This document shows positions 29,070 through 38,061 of a DNA stretch of 64,000 nt, piece by piece. Within the stretch, counting starts at the first letter, position 1. The number at the start of each line of letters is the position of its first letter. The position numbers were made by a program, and so were the translations under genes. The stretch lies in assembly GCA_023953615.1 (NCBI GenBank), contig JAMLJH010000001.1, forward strand, positions 1,901,360-1,965,359. The letters run 5' to 3'. The notes under the pieces were generated by a model. That model worked only from the letters and a program-made list of their open reading frames with translations, searched no databases and had not been told where the DNA came from. This stretch comes from Verrucomicrobiia bacterium (GTDB lineage: Bacteria > Verrucomicrobiota > Verrucomicrobiia > Limisphaerales > JADLHS01).

Positions 29070-29310
29070 GATGATCCACAGTTTACGCCCTGATGCCGCG
29101 TGATCCGGTTCGTGCCTCGCTCGCCCGTGGCGCGGCAGGGTTCCCAAACCGCTGCGACGGGCGGAACGGTTGACCGCGGGCGATGACGCCTGGCATTTCA
29201 GTCCAAATTACCCGATAAAGCAACCAAACTTCATCGCCGTGAAATACGCGACCTCGCGTCGGCGACTGCGGGCATACTGGGAACGTGTGCGGGCTGGGCA
29301 TGGGGATGCG

Positions 29311-31542
29311 TCAATCGGCGTCAGCTACGGCTGGTTTTTTTGATTCATTCCACCGTTCTCCATCCCAGTAATCGACCGCACCGGTGGGGTTGAGTCGCGC
29401 CGGGATGCCGGCGGAACGGAAAGCGGCCACAGTCAGGAGCGTGGACTCGTCCGACGTGAGCGGTTGTTCCGGGTGCCGCCAGATCTCGGTAAGCGGCCGT
29501 GGGGCGGCTCCGGTCGAGGTCGCGCCCGACTTCATGCGTCTCTCCAGTCTCACGGTGATCGTCGTTGTGGCCTCGTCCAGGGTGTTTGCTTTGCGAATGC
29601 GCGGATAGAAGTATTCCCACAACTCCCGCCGCCAGTTCAAACCGGTGGCGGCCTCGGGACCGGCGGTGGTCGGGCGGACAATCTCAGGCGACAACACAAA
29701 TTCGCGATAGAGCGATTCATCCAATTTCCAATTCACCAACCCGCGGGTGTAATGAGCCAGTTGCACATGGGTGAGAAGATGGTTCAGCTTTTGTCCGGCC
29801 CAGATGGGTTGGGCGGCGAGAAATTCAAAATCCGCCCGCTCCTCGGGTTGCAACAAAAATCGTCGAGCCAGCGTAAGAGTGCGTTCACTCGTTGGGAATT
29901 GCGGCGTGAGCAGATGCAATCCCGTCAAGCCCAAGGCCCCGAGAAAAGCCGCTCCGGCGCATCCACGCAGAATTTGCGATCTCCAGCGTTGCGAGCGCCC
30001 TGTTACTGATGGTGATCGCAAAGCCGCCGAGGATGGCGTGCTGGACGGCGCGTCCAGATTCGCCGCCGCCACCGCAGCGCTTGCGGGCATCAGGCGAGCC
30101 TGTTCCCACAGCAGCCAGAACACCAGCGAGAGCGACAATCGGAACAATCCGTCGTCAAAGAAAAAGCCCACCGCCAATACCCACAACCCCGCCGCGCTGA
30201 TTTGCGCGTAACCAATGGCGTGCGGGTCGGACACTCCGTTGGGTTCCGCCCGTGCCTTTCCAGCGCGCACCAGGACTTGAACCAAACCAATCACCAGGCA
30301 AATGACGGCGGGAATTCCCGCCGCCAGCGCGAGAGTGAGATAATCATTCAATCCCAACGCGCCGGAGCCTTCGAGTCGTTCGGGTTTATATTGTTCCGCG
30401 TATAACGGTCTGAACTCATTCCACCCATGCCCGGCCCACGGTCGGTCTTGAATCATTTTCAATGCCCCGACCCAGGTGGTGACGCGATTGCGCCACGAGA
30501 AATCATTGATGTTCCCGACCGAGAAGACCCGCCGCACCATCGGGGCTTCCGTGTGACGGAACTGCCAGAAGGAAATGACCAAGAGCGAGAGCAAAAGCGT
30601 GAGCGCCGACCACCGGTTTCGTCGCCACCATCCCGGCAACCCATCGGTGCGCCCGCCGGTCGCGTGCGGCTTGAGTTGCTGAAATCCGAACCACGCCAGC
30701 GCCAATGCCGTGCCCAGCCACGCCCCGCGACTGTAACTCTTGAGCAGCCCGATGCTACAAAGCACCGTGGCGGCGAAAGCGAAAAGTGATTGCGCATGGA
30801 GGCCAAGGCGGGATTGCCAGCGGCAGGCGGTTGCTTCGCGGGCTGCTGGCTGACGGCTGGCGCGACGATTGGCGACTTGAATTTTCAGGGTCTGCACGAA
30901 CAGGCCCACCGCCAACACCAGCCCCACGCCCGTCAACAAGCCAAAGAAGTTGGGATGCCCCCATAGACCGGTCCAGCGCGGTTGATCGCGATACTGAAGC
31001 CCCGATTCGCCTTTCGGTCCCCAGTATGCGGATGCGGCTAGAAACAGCGTTAGAATCCAGAGGGGTAAAGCGCCCGGTCGCCAGCGCGTCAGCGCCGCCG
31101 TGAACTTGCCCAGAACAATACCGGCCAGCAGAATCACCACCGTTGGGCCGGTTGCGGCGGATTTGTAACTCGCAAAGTAACGAACCAATACCAACACCAC
31201 GAAGGTACCCAACCAGAAGTTTGGGGCTTGCATCATTTGAGCGAGCCACCGCCAGACCGATCGCCCGGACTCAGTTGCAAGACTCGCTCTGCCCCAACCG
31301 CCGCCGGTGAATCGCCTTTCCAAAACGAGCAACGCCACCAGATAACTCAGCAGGCAAGCCACCACCATCCATTGCGTGCTCGCATCCCGGCACACGGCCG
31401 TTACTTCCCAGGCCACCGCTTGCAGCCATTCCGGCGCTCGAACTTGATGCAACACCGGCCCGAGCAACAGCAGCACGTAGATGATCGTGAAGGTGATCCA
31501 AGCGAACGTCCGGATCAGTCGGGAGCGCAGCGGGGAACTCAT
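29311..31542 (-). CDS. O-antigen-ligase-like membrane protein with transglutaminase-like C-terminus
   Basis: 743 residues, starting at the ATG (31542) that overlaps the stop of the upstream pseudopilin gene. About ten membrane segments contain the Wzy/O-antigen ligase core (GHPNFFGLLTGVGLVL, LLKSYSRGAWLGTALAL, WAGHGWNEFRPLY). After residue about 560 a soluble domain follows, ending in RSAGIPARLNPTGAVDYWDGERW, which looks like the helix after the catalytic Cys of transglutaminases. The expected Cys is absent (LTSDESTLLTVAAF). It probably polymerises or ligates an envelope glycan. Confidence 0.75.
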   Translation of the reverse strand: MSSPLRSRLIRTFAWITFTIIYVLLLLGPVLHQVRAPEWLQAVAWEVTAVCRDASTQWMVVACLLSYLVALLVLERRFTGGGWGRASLATESGRSVWRWLAQMMQAPNFWLGTFVVLVLVRYFASYKSAATGPTVVILLAGIVLGKFTAALTRWRPGALPLWILTLFLAASAYWGPKGESGLQYRDQPRWTGLWGHPNFFGLLTGVGLVLAVGLFVQTLKIQVANRRASRQPAAREATACRWQSRLGLHAQSLFAFAATVLCSIGLLKSYSRGAWLGTALALAWFGFQQLKPHATGGRTDGLPGWWRRNRWSALTLLLSLLVISFWQFRHTEAPMVRRVFSVGNINDFSWRNRVTTWVGALKMIQDRPWAGHGWNEFRPLYAEQYKPERLEGSGALGLNDYLTLALAAGIPAVICLVIGLVQVLVRAGKARAEPNGVSDPHAIGYAQISAAGLWVLAVGFFFDDGLFRLSLSLVFWLLWEQARLMPASAAVAAANLDAPSSTPSSAALRSPSVTGRSQRWRSQILRGCAGAAFLGALGLTGLHLLTPQFPTSERTLTLARRFLLQPEERADFEFLAAQPIWAGQKLNHLLTHVQLAHYTRGLVNWKLDESLYREFVLSPEIVRPTTAGPEAATGLNWRRELWEYFYPRIRKANTLDEATTTITVRLERRMKSGATSTGAAPRPLTEIWRHPEQPLTSDESTLLTVAAFRSAGIPARLNPTGAVDYWDGERWNESKKPAVADAD

Positions 31543-32372
31543 TCGGTCAAGCGACTGGTGGTGGCGTCGCGCAGGCGGCGCCAGTCCGGATTTTCGGGTT
31601 GGTTTTTGATGGGCAGCGTTTTCCAACTGCGAGTGCGGCCATCGAGTAATTTCCACGTTTCCACGTGCCCATCCGCAAAGGACAACGCGTAACTCCCGCC
31701 GTGCCGGCTGGCGGGCGCGTCCAGCAAACCGAGATTGCCCACCATGTCCACCGCGAACCAGCCGTCGTTGATGCTGCGCTCGTGTTCGTCAATGAACACC
31801 CACGTCTGCGCCGGGGTGGGTTTGACGATTTCTGATTCGTGCCGGAACACCCGGAAATCATGCTGGCCATGCACCGTGGTGCCGCCCATCCAGCCGTTGA
31901 TGGAATAACTCCGCACCCGCAACACGCCCGCCACCGTCACCTTGTCCTGCGGACACCGGTAAATGCCCACGTCCCCGCTGTATTGAAACAAACTGCCCCA
32001 CTTGATCCCGTTGAGGTTGGTGGAATCCAGGCGGCCCGGTTGCAGGGGCGGATATTGGCTCGCATCGTCATTCATGCTCCCGCGCACCCAGGCGTTGCTA
32101 TTGATGATGGCGCCGCCCGAATCGGGAAGGGACTGAAAATGCACCCGGACCAGCCGCCCGCCGTTGTCGTCGGCGTACATTTTCCAGGCGGCGGTCAGTT
32201 GCCGGAAATTGCTGATGCACACCGCGTTCAGGGCGCGGCCCTTGGCGCGGCCGAGCGCGGGCAGCAGCAGTGCGGCGAGAATGGCGATCACCGCAATGGT
32301 CACCAACAGCTCCAGCAAGGTGAACGCGGGGCGTGGCCCCGGCCAGTCATTGCGTTGGCGTGATGTTTTCAT
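31539..32372 (-). CDS. Type II pseudopilin with H-X9-DG domain
   Basis: 277 residues. The prepilin cleavage/methylation signal is PAFTLLELLVTIAVIAILAA, with Glu at +5. The C-terminal part has RHGGSYALSFADGHVETW, the H-X9-DG motif of a large Planctomycete/Verrucomicrobia pseudopilin-like family. Cleaved by a prepilin peptidase, it would sit in or on the inner membrane. It is sandwiched between mtgA (1 base gap) and the O-antigen-ligase-like gene (4-base overlap), which suggests an envelope role, but the family's real job is unknown. Confidence 0.85.
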   Translation of the reverse strand: MKTSRQRNDWPGPRPAFTLLELLVTIAVIAILAALLLPALGRAKGRALNAVCISNFRQLTAAWKMYADDNGGRLVRVHFQSLPDSGGAIINSNAWVRGSMNDDASQYPPLQPGRLDSTNLNGIKWGSLFQYSGDVGIYRCPQDKVTVAGVLRVRSYSINGWMGGTTVHGQHDFRVFRHESEIVKPTPAQTWVFIDEHERSINDGWFAVDMVGNLGLLDAPASRHGGSYALSFADGHVETWKLLDGRTRSWKTLPIKNQPENPDWRRLRDATTSRLTE

Positions 32373-32373
32373 T

Positions 32374-33081
32374 TCACTCCGGGAGTGGAAAATCCACTCC
32401 GTCCGCTCGCTCTAAAATTTTTTCCTGCCGGACCAACATCCCCGCCGTTGGTTGCCGCGGGTCCAGCACTTTGGGTTGCGGCATCATGGCGACCAGCAGT
32501 GCGGCTTGTTCACGGGTTAATTCATGGGCGGAGACACCATAGTAATGTCGCGCCGCCGCTTCAACCCCATAAATGCCCGCCCCCAGTTCGATGACATTTA
32601 CGTACACCTCAAAAATCCGGTGCTTGCTCAACAACAACTCCATCCAGACCGAATAATAAGCTTCCAACCCCTTGCGCACCCACGACCGGCCCTGCCAGAG
32701 AAACAAGGAGCGGGCGCATTGCTGCGTGATGGTGGAGGCGCCGCGCGCCGGTTTCCCCGTGGCGCGCGCCTGGGCCCAGGCGTTTTGAATCTCCACCCAA
32801 TCAAACCCCCAATGCTCGAAAAACCGATGATCCTCCCACAACCAGACGGCGGTGGTGAAGTTCGGGGACACCGCGTTCAAATCCACCCAGCGGTACTGGT
32901 TGGCCACATAAGGTTGGGCTTCAAACTTCCCCGCGCCCCAACGCCACACCATCGGCCCGGTCGTGGGCGGATTCACCAACCATAATGCCGCAACCTGCAA
33001 ACCGGGAAGCAAGAGTGCCGCGATAATCCCGATAACGCTCCACCGGCGCAACCGCTGCCATTTGGATTTTGAGGTCTTCAT
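32374..33081 (-). CDS. mtgA: Monofunctional peptidoglycan glycosyltransferase MtgA
   Basis: 235 residues of the GT51 family with one N-terminal membrane segment (SVIGIIAALLLPGLQVAAL). The catalytic signature is WEDHRFFEHWGFD, followed by GASTITQQCARSLFL and KHRIFEVYVNVIELG. It polymerises lipid II into glycan strands and has no transpeptidase domain. It leads a tight run with a pseudopilin and an O-antigen-ligase-like gene. Confidence 0.93.
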   Translation of the reverse strand: MKTSKSKWQRLRRWSVIGIIAALLLPGLQVAALWLVNPPTTGPMVWRWGAGKFEAQPYVANQYRWVDLNAVSPNFTTAVWLWEDHRFFEHWGFDWVEIQNAWAQARATGKPARGASTITQQCARSLFLWQGRSWVRKGLEAYYSVWMELLLSKHRIFEVYVNVIELGAGIYGVEAAARHYYGVSAHELTREQAALLVAMMPQPKVLDPRQPTAGMLVRQEKILERADGVDFPLPE

Positions 33082-33159
33082 GGGAAGTCAGCAAAACCAC
33101 TAAGCCCATATTATTATTTCATCGTCGAACGGGAGGAGTGATTGATGGTGATCCATCTG

Positions 33160-34368
33160 CTATTTCTTTCTTTGCTGGGTGACAGTGCTTTTGGCGTTCC
33201 GAGATAGTTTTTTTACGCTATACACTAACGCCAAAGCTGAAAACAAGATGAACAGTCCAAGGATCAACGCTCTTTTGCGGGCCCGCAGGTCAATTGTGAT
33301 TCCGGCATTTTCGAATGCTCTGAGGGACGCTTCCCGCGCCTCTCTATAGCTCTGCGTTTGCTTGGCTTGCGCTTCAGAAGGCCACTCGCCGGGTGTAATA
33401 TAGCCAAAAGTCATTACCACGGGTTTATCCTTTATGAAACGTGCGTCAGCGAGAAACATATTCCCAGGTACCCGCGGCACCGTAGTGCGGATATCCAGAT
33501 TCTCTGTCTGAAGATTGGTGACGGTGATGAGGAGGTGTCTCCGCCAATCCAAATCAGCAGCCGTCCTAGCGTGTGGGACCGGCGCATAGGTGCGGAGAAC
33601 GGCAGAGACGGGGAATTTCCCTGCTGCCAAATTGGTATAGTTGAGGACGCTTAAGACACAGTTGGTAAATCCGTTCTCATACGGGGATAAGCGTCGGGTT
33701 TCTTGCAACTGCTTCCAAGCGGCCGCATCTGGTGGTTCTAAACCGGGCCAACCGATTTCAAGGCCATCGTCCATAAAAACAACCCGGGAAGGCAAAAAAG
33801 GCGATTTCGTGTCGCGCTCCACCAAGGCCGCCATTTTCTGGTTGGCGTACCACAAGTACGCGTCTTGCGGTAGATCCATGTACCGGATCGGCGGAAATCG
33901 GACGTCGGTGTTCGTGCTTAAATAACACCCGGACGCCAGCGTCCACCAAAGGACATTGGCCAGCCGGGTTGTTCCTGGATTGGGAATGGAGCCGTCTTCG
34001 ACCGTGCCGATGAATTCGTTGGCGAGAGGCCGCCCTTCCCGGCGCCGTTGGAGCGCGCGTTGTTCAACTGAATAGATGGAATAAACGTAGCGCCCGTCGG
34101 TGCCGCACTCTTGGTAGTCAAACGGCTCATTGCTCTGAGTCCAGCGCATCAGCCAGTTGCAATTTTTAACCCAGACCGAAAACCCACCTTCAGCCGCAGT
34201 GACGTTAGTTTCCACATCGGTCGTCAGGTTTTTTCCATCGTGGATGACGAAATGTCCTTGGGCGAGGTATTCGCTGGCTTCACTCGGGAGCGCTCCGGTT
34301 AGGAATAACAGAGCGATCAGCAAATGGTGACGGCCCGGCCTGCGCCGTCGGCGAAGCGTTTTTTTCAT
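33160..34368 (-). CDS. Secreted/membrane protein, function unknown (paralogue of upstream gene)
   Basis: 402 residues. A signal peptide (HHLLIALLFLTGALPSEAS) precedes a large external domain, and one C-terminal membrane segment (ALILGLFILFSALALVYSV) is followed by a basic tail (RNAKSTVTQQRKK). The same layout, and patches such as YLAQGHFVIHDGKN against YKVQGQMVAKYYRWN, occur in the gene just upstream, which ends 1 base before this start. They look like diverged tandem duplicates. No family recognised. Confidence 0.65.
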   Translation of the reverse strand: MKKTLRRRRRPGRHHLLIALLFLTGALPSEASEYLAQGHFVIHDGKNLTTDVETNVTAAEGGFSVWVKNCNWLMRWTQSNEPFDYQECGTDGRYVYSIYSVEQRALQRRREGRPLANEFIGTVEDGSIPNPGTTRLANVLWWTLASGCYLSTNTDVRFPPIRYMDLPQDAYLWYANQKMAALVERDTKSPFLPSRVVFMDDGLEIGWPGLEPPDAAAWKQLQETRRLSPYENGFTNCVLSVLNYTNLAAGKFPVSAVLRTYAPVPHARTAADLDWRRHLLITVTNLQTENLDIRTTVPRVPGNMFLADARFIKDKPVVMTFGYITPGEWPSEAQAKQTQSYREAREASLRAFENAGITIDLRARKRALILGLFILFSALALVYSVKKLSRNAKSTVTQQRKK

Positions 34369-34369
34369 G

Positions 34370-35518
34370 TCACGATGTCGGGTGGCGTTTGTTTTTCTGG
34401 GCGAACGCTCTCACGCCCCAAAACACGAACGGCGCGCAGAAAATTAATAGAATGGTGATACGCACAATGCCCCGTTGGTTTGGGCGCAGACGGATGGCCC
34501 GTTGCGGCGGATTTTTTCTCTTAATTTCCAGCAGCCTGAGCAGTTCGGCATCCGTCTGAGGTTTCCAGTGCTTTGAGGTGTATAACACGTAATCTATTCC
34601 ATCAGCAGGGCTTGAAAGTCGGAAATCCGCGATGTCCATCAGCTTGGGTTCTGGAGGCTCCACCTGGACATCAGAAGTCTGCACCCGGGAAACCTGGCCA
34701 ACATAATGAGCCACCAAGTAAGTATCCGTGACCGTTTCGCGCTTGGTCCCCGGAGTTTTGCCCGCCGCATCCACTGTCTGTTGCAGGCGGTTTCTCGCCT
34801 CGGGTGAAAGATATTCATACGCTTCCAATTCAAATGCCAATGGCAACGTTTTTCCGTTAAAGTTCGTTTGCGCTGTAACCGCGAAGCGTCCCAAAACCTT
34901 TCCCGGCTTGATCCATGTCGAGTAATCAATCAACCGGCGGTCGAGTTCGTCATCCGTAGCCCCTTCATTGCGAAGCCAGGCATTTGTAGCGGCAGACGCA
35001 ATTTGACCGGTATCAGTAATCCATTCAACTGTTTCGGGCAGGCGAGGGGAATCATGAAACCGTTGGGTGCGGGTGATACAGACATGCGCCAAAGGGTCCG
35101 TCCGAGGCTGTCGCCACAGGCATGGGATGGAGTCTTTTCTCGGTGAATGATCCAAAAAGTGGGAAGAACAAAATGCCAGCCACGGAACGGTGACTCGATC
35201 AAATTGGAATTGCGGGAAATCGCCCGGGTACACCCTCGCGGGAGCGGGATCTGTTTCACCTTCAGGGTCAATCAGAACCGCGTAATTGTTCGTTCCATCT
35301 CCGCTGACCAACATAAACCAATTGGTCCCATACTCCGCCCGCAAGAGCCATCGGTCTCCTTGCAGATTGATGACAAACCCAGTGATTTGTGATCCAAACT
35401 CATCTCCGTTCCACCTGTAGTACTTGGCGACCATCTGGCCTTGAACTTTGTATGATTGGGCCGGAGAAATGCTCGCCATGCCGACCAAAACCAAATGGAC
35501 GCACAGCCATTTCAGCAT
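34370..35518 (-). CDS. Secreted/membrane protein, function unknown (paralogue of downstream gene)
   Basis: 382 residues from ATG at 35518, where a signal peptide begins (LKWLCVHLVLVGMASISPAQS). The frame stays open further upstream, and an ATG 60 bases earlier is possible. A large external domain follows, then a C-terminal membrane segment (IVRITILLIFCAPFVFWGV) and a basic tail. It is translationally close to the next gene, 1 base apart. No catalytic motif seen. Confidence 0.62.
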   Translation of the reverse strand: MLKWLCVHLVLVGMASISPAQSYKVQGQMVAKYYRWNGDEFGSQITGFVINLQGDRWLLRAEYGTNWFMLVSGDGTNNYAVLIDPEGETDPAPARVYPGDFPQFQFDRVTVPWLAFCSSHFLDHSPRKDSIPCLWRQPRTDPLAHVCITRTQRFHDSPRLPETVEWITDTGQIASAATNAWLRNEGATDDELDRRLIDYSTWIKPGKVLGRFAVTAQTNFNGKTLPLAFELEAYEYLSPEARNRLQQTVDAAGKTPGTKRETVTDTYLVAHYVGQVSRVQTSDVQVEPPEPKLMDIADFRLSSPADGIDYVLYTSKHWKPQTDAELLRLLEIKRKNPPQRAIRLRPNQRGIVRITILLIFCAPFVFWGVRAFAQKNKRHPTS

Positions 35519-35832
35519 GATTCGCGGTTGGCAAAAAGAGGTGCCGCGGCAGCGGAGTTGGGACTTCATCCTCCGCATACCGCCAACCTGTCGGCAAGCC
35601 GCTATAAATTCATCGGTGTTAAAACCTGTTTGCATGGTTCTTTGCATGGTTCGTCAGGCATGATCCCAGGTTCGGTGCTTCACTGTTACGGCTTGACTGC
35701 TGGTGACTCTACTCCCCGCACCGGAGCCGTCCAGTTTTTAATGGCGAGATTTTTATAGCCGTTCTCGGCCCCCCACCGAGTGTGGAGAGAGTAACTGCCC
35801 GCCCCATACGCTGCCGCCGCCGTTGGTGTGCC

Positions 35833-35894
35833 GGGAGGGACGACTTCCACGTCGTCCCCAACTCATCAAGGACGCGGTGGGACGCATCCCTCCC
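35833..35894. repeat. Repeat family A, copy 1 (three-way junction)
   Basis: Outer stem GGGAGGGA/TCCCTCCC encloses two hairpins: GGACGAC-TTCCAC-GTCGTCC and GGACGCG-GTGGGA-CGCATCC. About 62 bases. Confidence 0.85.
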
Positions 35895-35902
35895 AGGAAA
35901 AT

Positions 35903-36149
35903 ACAACCGCGAAATACACGAAATACGCGAACGGGAATTATCGCAGTGCCCAGCCAACTCTGCGGAGAGACAAGGGAATGATTGGCAGAGGAATGGGCAT
36001 TGGGGGAGCACCGCCGTCCTCGGGCGGTAGTCGTTCGCGTCTCGCGGACGACATCCGGTTCTGGTAACTGGAACCGGTAGGGCGCGTCACTCCGTGCGCG
36101 CCGCCAGGTGATGCGGAACTGCGGCGAGACGCCGCAGCCACATTATTGA
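35903..36149. repeat. Repeat family B, copy 2
   Basis: Fullest copy of family B, including the CGCGAACGGGAATTATCGCA segment missing from copy 1 and the later GGGCGCGTCACTCCGTGCGCGCC and GCGGCGAGACGCCGC hairpins. Confidence 0.85.
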
Positions 36150-36185
36150 TCGGACACACGCTCATGGCGACGGCGTCGGTATGCC

Positions 36186-36247
36186 GGGAGGAACGACTTT
36201 TACGTCGTCCCCAACTCATCAGGGACGCGGTGGAACGCGTCCCTCCC
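36186..36247. repeat. Repeat family A, copy 2
   Basis: Same three-way layout; the second arm is a perfect 8-bp stem (GGGACGCG-GTGGAA-CGCGTCCC). In the first arm the loop is TTTTAC instead of TTCCAC. Confidence 0.85.
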
Positions 36248-36466
36248 AGGGAAAAATAGAACTCAGCAGTACTGGTCGGCAGGTTGCCAACCAAAACAGC
36301 CAAGTTGGCTGTTCCACTCAGACCCAAAGTGGCATCGCCGTCCGCGGCTATGGTCGTTCGTGCCCTTGCGGACGACATCCGGTTTCCCACCGCCTCTTGT
36401 TTTGACACCCATCGTCAGGGTCGCCAAAATCAGGTGGTTCCCGAAATTGCGGACGGACGAGTCAAT

Positions 36467-37984
36467 ATGAAAAAAATTTTGTGGCGAGGTTTGCGTTGGG
36501 GTGCGGTGCTCTTGCTGGTCTTGGGGGTCGTGCTGGTGTGGCGGGGTGTTTATGCCTTTCGTGACCGTTCGCCAGGGTATCAACTGGATTTGAAAATTGA
36601 TCCAGCCCGCGCTGCTCAGCCGCCGCAACCGTTGCGGGTCGGATTCGGTCGAGTCAAAATCAATCCGGACCTGAGCGATCCCCAGCGTCCGGTCTGGCTG
36701 GCCGGGTTCAGTCAGAACCGCGCGGCGACGGCCATTCATGACGATCTGTGGGCAATCGCCTGCGTGCTGGATGACGGCCACACGCGCCTCGGCATGGTGG
36801 GATTGGATGCGATCGGTTTCTTTCACGACGATGTCGTCGCCGTGCGGCGCGCGTGTCATTCCGAGTGGAAGCTCGATTACACGATCGTTGCTTCGATGCA
36901 CAATCATTCCACGCCGGACCTGATGGGGTTGTGGGGACCGAACCCGTTCCGCACGGGTGTGGATAATCGCTACCGACAGCAGGTCATTGCTGCCGCGGCG
37001 CAAGCATTGGGTGAGGCCACCGCCGCGTTGCAACCAGCGCTGGTTGCTTTTCATGAAATTCCGATGTCTCCCGAGGGTCTGGTGGCCGACACGCGCAAAC
37101 CGGTGGTGTTCGATCCGGACGTGCGCGTGATGCACTTCACCAGTCCGACGACAGGGGCGACGATTGGAACGATCGTGGGCTGGGCCAATCATCCGGAAAC
37201 ACCGTGGAGCAAAAACACCGAGATAACCGCGGATTTTTGCGGCTTTCTGCGCGACACCTTGGAATACGGTTTTTCACACAACGGCCAGACGTTTGCCACC
37301 GGTCTTGGGGGGATTCATCTCTACATCAATGGCGCGGTGGGCGGATTGATGACCACGCATCCGACGGTGACGGTGCATGATCCCTGGTTGGATCAGGACT
37401 TCAAAGAACCTTCGCACGAAAAATCCCAGGCCGTGGCGCATCGGCTTGCCGCCCAGATTTTGCCGCAGCTCACCCAGGCAAATTCGCCCGCCACCTCTGC
37501 GGTCGCCATCGGCGTTCGCGCGCGCACTCTCGAACTGCCCGTGGATAACCAACTGTTTCTGGCCGCGAGCTATTTGGGGCTGTTGGATCGGGGCTACACG
37601 CATTGGAAAAAAATGCGGACCGAGGTGGCATTGGTCACCGTGGGCGACGCCAGCATTGCTTGTGTGCCCGGTGAAATTTATCCGGAGATTGTCAACGGCG
37701 GCATCGAGCATCCAGAGGGCGCAGACTTCGACCTCGCGCCGCTGGAAATTCCACCACTGCGCGAACTGATGCCCGGACGCATCAAGTTCATCTTCGGTCT
37801 GGCCAACGACGAACTGGGCTACATCATTCCGAAGAGTGAATGGGACGTTAAACCGCCGCACCTGTACGGCTCGAAAGGTGTGTATGGCGAGGTCAATTCA
37901 TGCGGTCCGGACACCGCCTGGCGGTTGCATCAAGCCATCAGTGCGTTGGCCCGCGAGCTGACGCCCGCCACAACGACGCCTTGA
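36467..37984 (+). CDS. Neutral/alkaline ceramidase-like protein
   Basis: 505 residues from ATG at 36467, with one N-terminal membrane segment (WGAVLLLVLGVVLVWRGV). The body resembles the N-terminal domain of neutral non-lysosomal ceramidases: LRVGFGRVKINPD, HDDLWAIACVLDDG, VASMHNHSTPDLMGLWG (metal-binding His pair) and TIVGWANHPETPW. It is shorter than full ceramidases and lacks their C-terminal domain. Many bacterial relatives have unknown substrates, so lipid amidase activity is only a guess. The long open frame upstream translates repeats. Confidence 0.8.
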   Translation: MKKILWRGLRWGAVLLLVLGVVLVWRGVYAFRDRSPGYQLDLKIDPARAAQPPQPLRVGFGRVKINPDLSDPQRPVWLAGFSQNRAATAIHDDLWAIACVLDDGHTRLGMVGLDAIGFFHDDVVAVRRACHSEWKLDYTIVASMHNHSTPDLMGLWGPNPFRTGVDNRYRQQVIAAAAQALGEATAALQPALVAFHEIPMSPEGLVADTRKPVVFDPDVRVMHFTSPTTGATIGTIVGWANHPETPWSKNTEITADFCGFLRDTLEYGFSHNGQTFATGLGGIHLYINGAVGGLMTTHPTVTVHDPWLDQDFKEPSHEKSQAVAHRLAAQILPQLTQANSPATSAVAIGVRARTLELPVDNQLFLAASYLGLLDRGYTHWKKMRTEVALVTVGDASIACVPGEIYPEIVNGGIEHPEGADFDLAPLEIPPLRELMPGRIKFIFGLANDELGYIIPKSEWDVKPPHLYGSKGVYGEVNSCGPDTAWRLHQAISALARELTPATTTP

Positions 37985-38061
37985 AACGGAATCGCGATCG
38001 CATGACTGCCGGTGAACAAAAGCACTTCGCCGGACGGCCGCGATTCGAAAGATCAGAACGC

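Larger units (their letters stand above)
35519..36466. other. Long gene-free repeat stretch (948 bases)
   Basis: Lies between divergent genes. From left: about 300 bases with no recognisable content, repeat family A copy 1 (35833-35894), family B copy 2 (35903-36149), family A copy 2 (36186-36247), and a short relative of the family C hairpin (36290-36325). Open frames through it translate repeats in every frame and are not genes. Confidence 0.75.

Noticed and set aside
35519..36466. CRISPR array
   Set aside because: Repeats are irregularly spaced, of several unrelated families and self-complementary; there are no spacers of uniform size and no cas genes.
36284..36466. Longer N-terminus for the ceramidase-like protein
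   Set aside because: This part of the frame translates a repeat region; the ATG at 36467 begins a good membrane segment.
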